Shown: piece after piece, positions 1-10,676 of the stretch | Layout of the letters: each line of letters starts with the position of its first letter | How positions within the stretch are numbered: the first letter of the stretch is position 1 | Assembly (NCBI GenBank): GCA_936450465.1 | Contig: OW388296.1 | Coordinates: forward strand, 32,929,875 to 32,993,874 | DNA length: 64,000 bases | Direction: 5' to 3' | Source: Gibbula magus | Lineage: Eukaryota > Mollusca > Gastropoda > Trochida > Trochidae | The notes under the pieces: model-generated | The model's input: only the letters and a program-made list of their open reading frames with translations | What the model was told of the DNA's origin: nothing | The model's database searches: none | Translations under genes and position numbers: made by a program

Positions 1-216
1 TGAATATAGATTAAAAAGTAAGACAGATAGAGGAAATCCGAAATAACCATTCGATAGAACAAAAGCTTATGAACATCTCAGCCAAGTGTTGTCCTGAAAA
101 ATGCAGTTTGAAGAAAGTTATTAGCCTCGCTGTCAAGTAATGTGGTTTGGGCTCGTCTTTGACTTAGAATAATTTCCGTGTTTTTCGGCCAAATTGGCTA
201 TGCGACTCTGTAAGAG
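1..216 (+). repeat. 216-bp monomer class (CT contraction)
   Basis: First of 50 copies of the 216-bp class. The two missing bases are one ct from ctctctgtaagag, giving gactctgtaagag. In 48 of the 50 copies the same monomer carries cggcc just upstream; the exceptions are 20479-20694 (ctgcc) and 49804-50019 (ggggcaa). The class is rare before 17.8 kb (4 of the first 82 monomers) and common afterwards. This copy also has the rare acaaaagctta, shared only with the monomer at 18303-18520. Confidence 0.92.
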
Positions 217-434
217 TGAATATAGATTAAAAAGTAAGACAGATAGAGGAAATCCGAAATAACCATTCGATAGAACACAAGGTTATGAACATCTCAGCCA
301 AGTTTGGTCCTGAAATATGCAGTTTGAAGAAAGTTATTAGCCTCGCTGTCAAGTGATGTAGATTGTGGTCTTCTCTGACTTAGAATAATTTCCGTGTTGT
401 TGTGCCAAATTGGCTATGCGACTCTCTGTAAGAG
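217..434 (+). repeat. Monomer allele: gttgtgcc + tagattg, 218 bp
   Basis: Example of an allele combination recurring across the window: tgatgtagattg with ttctctgac, then ttgttgtgcc in place of tttttcggcc, and the uncontracted ctctctg. It shows that the tagattg/ttctctgac pair can be separated from the CT contraction that usually accompanies it elsewhere (for example at 9589-9804). Confidence 0.85.
404..414. other. Short dyad GCCAA-A-TTGGC (example of a per-monomer element)
   Basis: Perfect 5-bp inverted repeat with a one-base centre, at monomer positions 188-198, present in nearly every copy. It is disrupted only in the gtgcaaaatt, ggggcaaatt and gtggcaaatt alleles. It lies directly right of the hypervariable T-tract junction. 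Similar short dyads are reported to be enriched in centromeric satellites that lack a CENP-B box. A role here is inference. Confidence 0.7.
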
Positions 435-435
435 T
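421..435. other. Short dyad ACTCT-ctgta-AGAGT spanning the monomer junction
   Basis: Inverted repeat with 5-bp arms. The loop is ctgta in 218-bp monomers and gta in the contracted classes, so the commonest length polymorphism of the satellite falls in the loop and leaves both arms intact. It sits six bases right of the GCCAAATTGGC dyad. The agattgg allele (for example near 30470) breaks the right arm. Confidence 0.65.
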
Positions 436-1524
436 GAATATATATTAAAAAGTAAGACAGATAGAGGAAATCCGAAATAGCCATTCGATAGAACACAAGG
501 TAATGAACATCTCAGCCAAGTGTTGTCCTGAAATATGCAGTTTGAAGAAAGTTATTAGCCTCGCTGTCAAGTAATGTAGTTTCTGGTCTTTTTTGACTTA
601 GAATAATTTCTGTGTTTTTGGGGCAAATTGGCTATGCGACTCTCTGTAAGAGTGAATATAGATTAAAAAGTAAGACAGATAGAGGAAATCCGAAATAACC
701 ATTCGATAGAACACAAGCTTATGAACATCTCAGCCAAGTGTTGTCCTGAAAAATGCAGTTTGAAGAAAGTTATTAGCCTCGCTGTCAAGTAATGTAGTTT
801 GGGCTCGTCTTTGACTTAGAATAATTTTCGTGTTTTTGTGCCAAATTGGCTATGCGACTCTCTGTAAGAGTGAATATAGATTAAAAAGTAAGACAGATAG
901 AGGAAATCCGAAATAACCATTCGATAGAACACAAGGTAATGGACATCTCAGCCAAGTTTGGTCCTGAAATATGCAGTTTGAAGAAAGTTATTAGCCTCGC
1001 TGTCAAGTAATGTAGTTTGTGGTCTTCTTTGACTTAGAATAATTTCCGTGTTTTTGTGCCAAATTGGCTATGCGACTCTCTGTAAGAGTGGATATAGATT
1101 AAAAAGTAAGACAGATAGAGGAAATCCGAAATAACCATTCGATAGAACACAAGGTTATGAACATCTCAGCCAAGTTTGGTCCTGAAATATGCAGTTTGAA
1201 GAAAGTTATTAGCCTCGCTGTCAAGTAATGTAGTTTGTGGTCTTCTTTGACTTAGAATAATTTCCGTGTTGTTGTGCCAAATTGGCTATGCGACTCTCTG
1301 TAAGAGTGAATATAGATTAAAAAGTAAGACAGATAGAGGAAATCCGAAATAGCCATTCGATAGAACACAAGGTAATGAACATCTCAGCCAAGTGTTGTCC
1401 TGAAATATGCAGTTTGAAGAAAGTTATTAGCCTCGCTGTCAAGTAATGTAGTTTGTGGTCTTCTTTGACTTAGAATAATTTCCGTGTTTTTGTGCCAAAT
1501 TGGCTATGCGACTCTCTGTAAGAG

Positions 1525-3702
1525 TGGATATAGATTAAAAAGTAGGACAGATAGAGGAAATCCGAAATAACTATTCGATAGAACGCAAGGTTATGAACAT
1601 CTCAGCCAAGTGTTGTCCTGAAATATGCAGTTTGAAGAAAGTTATTAGCCTCGCTGTCAAGTAATGTAGTTTGGGCTCGTCTTTGACTTAGAATAATTTC
1701 CGTGTTTTTCGGCCAAATTGGCTATGCGACTCTCTGTAAGAGTGAATATAGATTAAAAAGTAAGACAGATAGAGGAAATCCGAAATAACCATTCGATAGA
1801 ACACAAGGTAATGAACATCTCAGCCAAGTGTTGTCCTGAAAAATGCAGTTTGAAGAAAGTTATTAGCCTCGCTGTCAAGTAATGTAGTTTGGGCTCGTCT
1901 TTGACTTAGAATAATTTTCGTGTTTTTGTGCCAAATTGGCTATGCGACTCTCTGTAAGAGTGAATATAGATTAAAAAGTAAGACAGATAGAGGAAATCCG
2001 AAATAACCATTCGATAGAACACAAGGTTATGAACATCTCAGCCAAGTTTGGTCCTGAAATATGCAGTTTGAAGAAAGTTATTAGCCTCGCTGTCAAGTAA
2101 TGTAGTTTGTGGTCTTCTTTGACTTAGAATAATTTCCGTGTTTTGGGGCCAAATTGGCTATGCGACTCTCTGTAAGAGTGAATATAGATTAAAAAGTAAG
2201 ACAGATAGAGGGAATCCAAAATAACCATTCGATAGAACACAAGGTAATGAACATCTCAGCCAAGTTTGGTCCTGAAATTTGCAGTTTGAAGAAAGTTATA
2301 AGCCTCGCTGTCAAGTAATGTAGTTTGTGGTCTTCTTTGACTTAGAATAATTTCCGTGTTTTTCGGCCAAATTGGCTATCCGACTCTCTGTAAGAGTGAA
2401 TATAGATTAAAAAGTAAGACAGATAGAGGAAATCCGAAATAACCATTCGATAGAACACAAGGTTATGAACATCTTAGCCAAGTTTGATCCTGAAATATGC
2501 AGTTTGAAGAAAGTTATTAGCCTCGCTGTCAAGTAATGTAGTTTGTGGTCTTCTCTGACTTACAATAATTTCCGTGTTTTTCGGCCAAATTGGCTATGCG
2601 ACTCTGTAAGAGTGAATATAGATTAAAAAGTAAGACAGATAGAGGAAATCCGAAATAACCATTCGATAGAACACAAGGTAATGAACATCTCAGCCAAGTG
2701 TTGTCCTGAAATATGCAGTTTGAAGAAAGTTATTAGCCTCGCTGTCAAGTAATGTAGTTTGTGGTCTTCTTTGACTTAGAATAATTTCCGTGTTTTTGTG
2801 CCAAATTGGCTATGCGACTCTCTGTAAGAGTGGATATAGATTAAAAAGTAGGACAGATAGAGGAAATCCGAAATAACTATTCGATAGAACGCAAGGTTAT
2901 GAACATCTCAGCCAAGTGTTGTCCTGAAATATGCAGTTTGAAGAAAGTTATTAGCCTCGCTGTCAAGTAATGTAGTTTGGGCTCGTCTTTGACTTAGAAT
3001 AATTTCCGTGTTTTTCGGCCAAATTGGCTATGCGACTCTCTGTAAGAGTGAATATAGATTAAAAAGTAAGACAGATAGAGGAAATCCGAAATAACCATTC
3101 GATAGAACACAAGGTAATGAACATCTCAGCCAAGTGTTGTCCTGAAAAATGCAGTTTGAAGAAAGTTATTAGCCTCGCTGTCAAGTAATGTAGTTTGGGC
3201 TCGTCTTTGACTTAGAATAATTTTCGTGTTTTTGTGCCAAATTGGCTATGCGACTCTCTGTAAGAGTGAATATAGATTAAAAAGTAAGACAGATAGAGGA
3301 AATCCGAAATAACCATTCGATAGAACACAAGGTAATGAACATCTCAGCCAAGTTTGGTCCTGAAATATGCAGTTTGAAGAAAGTTATTAGCCTCGCTGTC
3401 AAGTAATGTAGTTTGTGGTCTTCTTTGACTTAGAATAATTTCCGTGTTTTGGGGCCAAATTGGCTATGCGACTCTCTGTAAGAGTGAATATAGATTAAAA
3501 AGTAAGACAGATAGAGGGAATCCAAAATAACCATTCGATAGAACACAAGGTAATGAACATCTCAGCCAAGTTTGGTCCTGAAATTTGCAGTTTGAAGAAA
3601 GTTATAAGCCTCGCTGTCAAGTAATGTAGTTTGTGGTCTTCTTTGACTTAGAATAATTTCCGTGTTTTTGTGCCAAATTGGCTATGCGACTCTCTGTAAG
3701 AG
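1525..3702 (+). repeat. HOR: six-monomer unit (1306 bp), second copy partial
   Basis: Monomers 1525-2396 and 2831-3702 match one for one at an offset of 1306 bp (five of 218 plus one of 216). Shared markers: aagtaggac, aactattcg and acgcaaggtta in the first monomer, gaaaaatg with ttttcgtg in the second, ttttggggcc in the third, aatccaaaata with aaatttg and ttataagcc in the fourth. The copies diverge at the end of the fourth (cggcc with tatccg versus gtgcc). Confidence 0.88.
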
Positions 3703-4356
3703 TGAATATAGATTCAAAAGTAAGACAGATAGAGGAAATCCGAAATAACCATTCGATAGAACACAAGGTAATGAACATCTCAGCCAAGTTTGGTCCTGAA
3801 ATATGCAGTTTGAAGAAAGTTATTAGCCTCGCTGTCAAGTAATGTAGTTTGTGGTCTTCTTTGACTTAGAATAATTACCGTGTTTTTGTGCCAAATTGGC
3901 TATGCGACTCTCTGTAAGAGTGAATATAGATTAAAAAGTAAGACAGATAGAGGGAATCCAAAATAGCCATTCGATAGAACACAAGGTTATGAACATCTCA
4001 GCCAAGTTTGGTCCTGAAATATGCAGTTTGAAGAAAGTTATTAGCCTCGCTGTCAAGTAATGTAGTTTGTGGTCTTCTTTGACTTAGAATAATTTCCGTG
4101 TTTTTGTGCCAAATTGGCTATGCGACTCTCTGTAAGAGTGGATATAGATTAAAAAGTAAGACAGATAGAGGAAATCCGAAATAACCATTCGATAGAACAC
4201 AAGGTTATGAACATCTCAGCCAAGTTTGGTCCTGAAATATGCAGTTTGAAGAAAGTTATTAGCCTCGCTGTCAAGTAATGTAGTTTGTGGTCTTCTTTGA
4301 CTTAGAATAATTTCCGTGTTTTGGGGCCAAATTGGCTATGCGACTCTCTGTAAGAG

Positions 4357-6100
4357 TGAATATAGATTAAAAAGTAAGACAGATAGAGGAAATCCGAAAT
4401 AACCATTCGATAGAACACAAGGTAATGAACATCTCAGCCAAGTTTGGACCTGAAATATGCAGTTTGAAGAAAGTTATTAGCCTCGCTGTCAAGTAATGTA
4501 GTTTGTGGTCTTCTTTGACTTAGAATAAGTTCTGTGTTTTTGTGCCAAATTGGCTATGCGACTCTCTGTAAGAGTGAATATAGATTAAAAAGTAAGACAG
4601 ATAGAGGAAATCCGAAATAACCATTCGATAGAACACAAGGTTATGAACATCTCAGCCAAGTTTGGTCCTGAAATATGCAGTTTGAAGAAAGTTATTAGCC
4701 TCGCTGTCAAGTAATGTAGTTTGTGGTCTTCTTTGACTTAGAATAATTTCCGTGTTTTGGGGCCAAATTGGCTATGCGACTCTCTGTAAGAGTGAATATA
4801 GATTAAAAAGTAAGACAGATAGAGGGAATCCAAAATAACCATTCGATAGAACACAAGGTAATGAACATCTCAGCCAAGTTTGGTCCTGAAATTTGCAGTT
4901 TGAAGAAAGTTATAAGCCTCGCTGTCAAGTAATGTAGTTTGTGGTCTTCTTTGACTTAGAATAATTTCCGTGTTTTTGTGCCAAATTGGCTATGCGACTC
5001 TCTGTAAGAGTGAATATAGATTAAAAAGTAAGACAGATAGAGGGAATCCAAAATAGCCATTCGATAGAACACAAGGTTATGAACATCTCAGCCAAGTTTG
5101 GTCCTGAAATATGCAGTTTGAAGAAAGTTATTAGCCTCGCTGTCAAGTAATGTAGTTTGTGGTCTTCTTTGACTTAGAATAATTTCCGTGTTTTGGGGCC
5201 AAATTGGCTATGCGACTCTCTGTAAGAGTGAATATAGATTAAAAAGTAAGACAGATAGAGGAAATCCGAAATAACCATTCGATAGAACACAAGGTAATGA
5301 ACATCTCAGCCAAGTTTGGACCTGAAATATGCAGTTTGAAGAAAGTTATTAGCCTCGCTGTCAAGTAATGTAGTTTGTGGTCTTCTTTGACTTAGAATAA
5401 GTTCTGTGTTTTTGTGCCAAATTGGCTATGCGACTCTCTGTAAGAGTGAATATAGATTAAAAAGTAAGACAGATAGAGGAAATCCGAAATAACCATTCGA
5501 TAGAACACAAGGTTATGAACATCTCAGCCAAGTTTGGTCCTGAAATATGCAGTTTGAAGAAAGTTATTAGCCTCGCTGTCAAGTAATGTAGTTTGTGGTC
5601 TTCTTTGACTTAGAATAATTTCCGTGTTTTGGGGCCAAATTGGCTATGCGACTCTCTGTAAGAGTGAATATAGATTAAAAAGTAAGACAGATAGAGGGAA
5701 TCCAAAATAACCATTCGATAGAACACAAGGTAATGAACATCTCAGCCAAGTTTGGTCCTGAAATTTGCAGTTTGAAGAAAGTTATAAGCCTCGCTGTCAA
5801 GTAATGTAGTTTGTGGTCTTCTTTGACTTAGAATAATTTCCGTGTTTTTGTGCCAAATTGGCTATGCGACTCTCTGTAAGAGTGAATATAGATTAAAAAG
5901 TAAGACAGATAGAGGGAATCCAAAATAGCCATTCGATAGAACACAAGGTTATGAACATCTCAGCCAAGTTTGGTCCTGAAATATGCAGTTTGAAGAAAGT
6001 TATTAGCCTCGCTGTCAAGTAATGTAGTTTGTGGTCTTCTTTGACTTAGAATAATTTCCGTGTTTTTGTGCCAAATTGGCTATGCGACTCTCTGTAAGAG
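4357..6100 (+). repeat. HOR: four-monomer unit, 872 bp, two copies
   Basis: 4357-5228 and 5229-6100 match monomer by monomer: tttggacc/aagttctg; ggttatg with ttttggggcc; aatccaaaataacc with aaatttg and ttataagcc; aatccaaaatagcc. The only difference I noted is the last linker (ggggcc versus gtgcc). Confidence 0.9.
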
Positions 6101-6972
6101 TGGATATAGATTAAAAAGTAAGACAGATAGAGGAAATCCGAAATAACCATTCGATAGAACACAAGGTTATGAACATCTCAGCCAAGTTTGGTCCTGAAAT
6201 ATGCAGTTTGAAGAAAGTTATTAGCCTCGCTGTCAAGTAATGTAGTTTGTGGTCTTCTTTGACTTAGAATAATTTCCGTGTTTTGGGGCCAAATTGGCTA
6301 TGCGACTCTCTGTAAGAGTGAATATAGATTAAAAAGTAAGACAGATAGAGGAAATCCGAAATAACCATTCGATAGAACACAAGGTAATGAACATCTCAGC
6401 CAAGTTTGGACCTGAAATATGCAGTTTGAAGAAAGTTATTAGCCTCGCTGTCAAGTAATGTAGTTTGTGGTCTTCTTTGACTTAGAATAAGTTCTGTGTT
6501 TTTGTGCCATATTGGCTATGCGACTCTCTGTAAGAGTGGATATATATTAAAAAGTAAGACAGATAGAGGGAATCCGAAATAACCATTCGATAGAATACAA
6601 GGTTATGAACATCTCAGCCAAGTTTGGTCCTGAAATATGCAGTTTGAAGAAAGTTATTAGCCTCGCTGTCAAGTAATGTAGTTTGTGGTCTTCTTTGACT
6701 TAGAATAATTTCCGTGTTTTGGGGCCAAATTGGCTATGCGACTCTCTGTAAGAGTGAATATAGATTAAAAAGTAAGACAGATAGAGGAAATCCGAAATAA
6801 CCATTCGATAGAACACAAGGTAATGAACATCTCAGCCAAGTTTGGTCCTGAAATTTGCAGTTTGAAGAAAGTTATAAGCCTCGCTGTCAAGTAATGTAGT
6901 TTGTGGTCTTCTTTGACTTAGAATAATTTCCGTGTTTTTGTGCCAAATTGGCTATGCGACTCTCTGTAAGAG

Positions 6973-9152
6973 TGAATATAGATTAAAAAGTAAGACAGAT
7001 AGAGGAAATCCGAAATAACCATTCGATAGAACACAAGGTAATGAACATCTCAGCCAAGTTTGGTCCTGAAATATGCAGTTTGAAGAAAGTTATTAGCCTC
7101 GCTGTCAAGTAATGTAGTTTGTGGTCTTCTTTGACTTAGAATAATTACCGTGTTTTTGTGCCAAATTGGCTATGCGACTCTCTGTAAGAGTGAATATAGA
7201 TTAAAAAGTAAGACAGATAGAGGGAATCCGAAATAGCCATTCGATAGAACACAAGGTAATGAACATCTCAGCCAAGTTTGGTCCTGAAATATGCAGTTTG
7301 AAGAAAGTTATTAGCCTCGCTGTCAAGTAATGTAGTTTGTGGTCTTCTTTGACTTAGAATAATTTCCGTGTTTTTGTGCCAAATTGGCTATGCGACTCTC
7401 TGTAAGAGTGGATATAGATTAAAAAGTAAGACAGATAGAGGAAATCCGAAATAACCATTCGATAGAACACAAGGTTATGAACATCTCAGCCAAGTTTGGT
7501 CCTGAAATATGCAGTTTGAAGAAAGTTATTAGCCTCGCTGTCAAGTAATGTAGTTTGTGGTCTTCTTTGACTTAGAATAATTTCCGTGTTTTGGGGCCAA
7601 ATTGGCTATGCGACTCTCTGTAAGAGTGAATATAGATTAAAAAGTAAGACAGATAGAGGAAATCCGAAATAACCATTCGATAGAACACAAGGTAATGAAC
7701 ATCTCAGCCAAGTTTGGACCTGAAATATGCAGTTTGAAGAAAGTTATTAGCCTCGCTGTCAAGTAATGTAGTTTGTGGTCTTCTTTGACTTAGAATAAGT
7801 TCTGTGTTTTTGTGCCAAATTGGCTATGCGACTCTCTGTAAGAGTGGATATAGATTAAAAAGTAAGACAGATAGAGGGAATCCGAAATAACCATTCGATA
7901 GAATACAAGGTTATGAACATCTCAGCCAAGTTTGGTCCTGAAATATGCAGTTTGAAGAAAGTTATTAGCCTCGCTGTCAAGTAATGTAGTTTGTGGTCTT
8001 CTTTGACTTAGAATAATTTCCGTGTTTTGGGGCCAAATTGGCTATGCGACTCTCTGTAAGAGTGAATATAGATTAAAAAGTAAGACAGATAGAGGAAATC
8101 CGAAATAACCATTCGATAGAACACAAGGTAATGAACATCTCAGCCAAGTTTGGTCCTGAAATATGCAGTTTGAAGAAAGTTATTAGCCTCGCTGTCAAGT
8201 AATGTAGTTTGTGGTCTTCTTTGACTTAGAATAATTACCGTGTTTTTGTGCCAAATTGGCTATGCGACTCTCTGTAAGAGTGAATATAGATTAAAAAGTA
8301 AGACAGATAGAGGGAATCCGAAATAGCCATTCGATAGAACACAAGGTAATGAACATCTCAGCCAAGTTTGGTCCTGAAATATGCAGTTTGAAGAAAGTTA
8401 TTAGCCTCGCTGTCAAGTAATGTAGTTTGTGGTCTTCTTTGACTTAGAATAATTTCCGTGTTTTTGTGCCAAATTGGCTATGCGACTCTCTGTAAGAGTG
8501 GATATAGATTAAAAAGTAAGACAGATAGAGGAAATCCGAAATAACCATTCGATAGAACACAAGGTTATGAACATCTCAGCCAAGTTTGGTCCTGAAATAT
8601 GCAGTTTGAAGAAAGTTATTAGCCTCGCTGTCAAGTAATGTAGTTTGTGGTCTTCTTTGACTTAGAATAATTTCCGTGTTTTGGGGCCAAATTGGCTATG
8701 CGACTCTCTGTAAGAGTGAATATAGATTAAAAAGTAAGACAGATAGAGGAAATCCGAAATAACCATTCGATAGAACACAAGGTAATGAACATCTCAGCCA
8801 AGTTTGGACCTGAAATATGCAGTTTGAAGAAAGTTATTAGCCTCGCTGTCAAGTAATGTAGTTTGTGGTCTTCTTTGACTTAGAATAAGTTCTGTGTTTT
8901 TGTGCCAAATTGGCTATGCGACTCTCTGTAAGAGTGGATATAGATTAAAAAGTAAGACAGATAGAGGGAATCCGAAATAACCATTCGATAGAATACAAGG
9001 TTATGAACATCTCAGCCAAGTTTGGTCCTGAAATATGCAGTTTGAAGAAAGTTATTAGCCTCGCTGTCAAGTAATGTAGTTTGTGGTCTTCTTTGACTTA
9101 GAATAATTTCCGTGTTTTGGGGCCAAATTGGCTATGCGACTCTCTGTAAGAG
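6973..9152 (+). repeat. HOR: five-monomer unit, 1090 bp, two adjacent copies
   Basis: 6973-8062 and 8063-9152 have the same monomer order: aattaccg; gaggg with agccattcg; tggat with ggggcc; tttggacc with aagttctg; tggat-gaggg with gaatacaagg. A further copy of the unit lies at 14165-15254. Confidence 0.9.
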
Positions 9153-9804
9153 TGAATATAGATTAAAAAGTAAGACAGATAGAGGAAATCCGAAATAACC
9201 ATTCGATAGAACACAAGGTAATGAACATCTCAGCCAAGTTTGGACCTGAAATATGCAGTTTGAAGAAAGTTATTAGCCTCGCTGTCAAGTAATGTAGTTT
9301 GTGGTCTTCTTTGACTTAGAATAAGTTCTGTGTTTTTGTGCCAAATTGGCTATGCGACTCTCTGTAAGAGTGGATATAGATTAAAAAGTAAGACAGATAG
9401 AGGGAATCCGAAATAACCATTCGATAGAATACAAGGTTATGAACATCTCAGCCAAGTTTGGTCCTGAAATATGCAGTTTGAAGAAAGTTATTAGCCTCGC
9501 TGTCAAGTAATGTAGTTTGTGGTCTTCTTTGACTTAGAATAATTTCCGTGTTTTTCTGCCAAATTGGCTATGCGACTCTCTGTAAGAGTGAATATAGATT
9601 AAAAAGTAAGACAGATAGAGGAAATCCGAAATAACCATTCGATAGAACACAAGGTTATGAACATCTCAGCCAAGTTTGGTCCTGAAATATGCAGTTTGAA
9701 GAAAGTTATTAGCCTCGCTGTCAAGTGATGTAGATTGTGGTCTTCTCTGACTTAGAATAATTTCCGTGTTTTTCGGCCAAATTGGCTATGCGACTCTGTA
9801 AGAG
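8063..9804 (+). repeat. Eight-monomer block, 1742 bp, copied at 14165-15906
   Basis: This block and 14165-15906 match through eight monomers, including the 216-bp final one with tgatgtagattg and the preceding tttttctgcc. The offset is 6102 bp (27 monomers of 218 and one of 216), so both copies are in register. The segment 16343-18084 is a rearranged third version: aattacag, one monomer that looks fused, and one additional gaatacaagg/aagttctg monomer. Confidence 0.85.
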
Positions 9805-10676
9805 TGAATATAGATTAAAAAGTAAGACAGATAGAGGAAATCCGAAATAACCATTCGATAGAACACAAGGTTATGAACATCTCAGCCAAGTTTGGTCCTG
9901 AAAAATGCAGTTTGAAGAAAGTTATTAGCCTCGCTGTCAAGTAATGTAGTTTGTGGTCTTCTTTGACTTAGAATAAGTTCTGTGTTTTTGTGCCAAATTG
10001 GCTATGCGACTCTCTGTAAGAGTGGATATATATTAAAAAGTAAGACAGATAGAGGGAATCCGAAATAACCATTCGATAGAATACAAGGTTATGAACATCT
10101 CAGCCAAGTTTGGTCCTGAAATATGCAGTTTGAAGAAAGTTATTAGCCTCGCTGTCAAGTAATGTAGTTTGTGGTCTTCTTTGACTTAGAATAATTTCCG
10201 TGTTTTGGGGCCAAATTGGCTATGCGACTCTCTGTAAGAGTGAATATAGATTAAAAAGTAAGACAGATAGAGGAAATCCGAAATAACCATTCGATAGAAC
10301 ACAAGGTAATGAACATCTCAGCCAAGTTTGGTCCTGAAATTTGCAGTTTGAAGAAAGTTATAAGCCTCGCTGTCAAGTAATGTAGTTTGTGGTCTTCTTT
10401 GACTTAGAATAATTTCCGTGTTTTTGTGCCAAATTGGCTATGCGACTCTCTGTAAGAGTGAATATAGATTAAAAAGTAAGACAGATAGAGGAAATCCGAA
10501 ATAACCATTCGATAGAACACAAGGTAATGAACATCTCAGCCAAGTTTGGTCCTGAAATATGCAGTTTGAAGAAAGTTATTAGCCTCGCTGTCAAGTAATG
10601 TAGTTTGTGGTCTTCTTTGACTTAGAATAATTTCCGTGTTGTTGTGCCAAATTGGCTATGCGACTCTCTGTAAGAG

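Larger units (their letters stand above)
1..3702 (+). repeat. Array zone 1: mixed alleles, 1306-bp period
   Basis: Seventeen monomers, all 218 bp except two of 216 bp (1-216 and 2397-2612). Frequent gtgttgtcc, gaaaaatg and tttgggctcg alleles. Rare ones such as aagtaggac, aactattcg and acgcaagg occur at 1525 and again at 2831. No genes or unique sequence. Confidence 0.9.

Noticed and set aside
1707..1723. CENP-B-box-like 17-mer in cggcc monomers
   Set aside because: It keeps TTCG, the central A and GG, that is 7 of the 9 core positions, but lacks the full CGGG. It exists only in the cggcc allele and is mostly explained by the GCCAAATTGGC dyad. A chance match is plausible.
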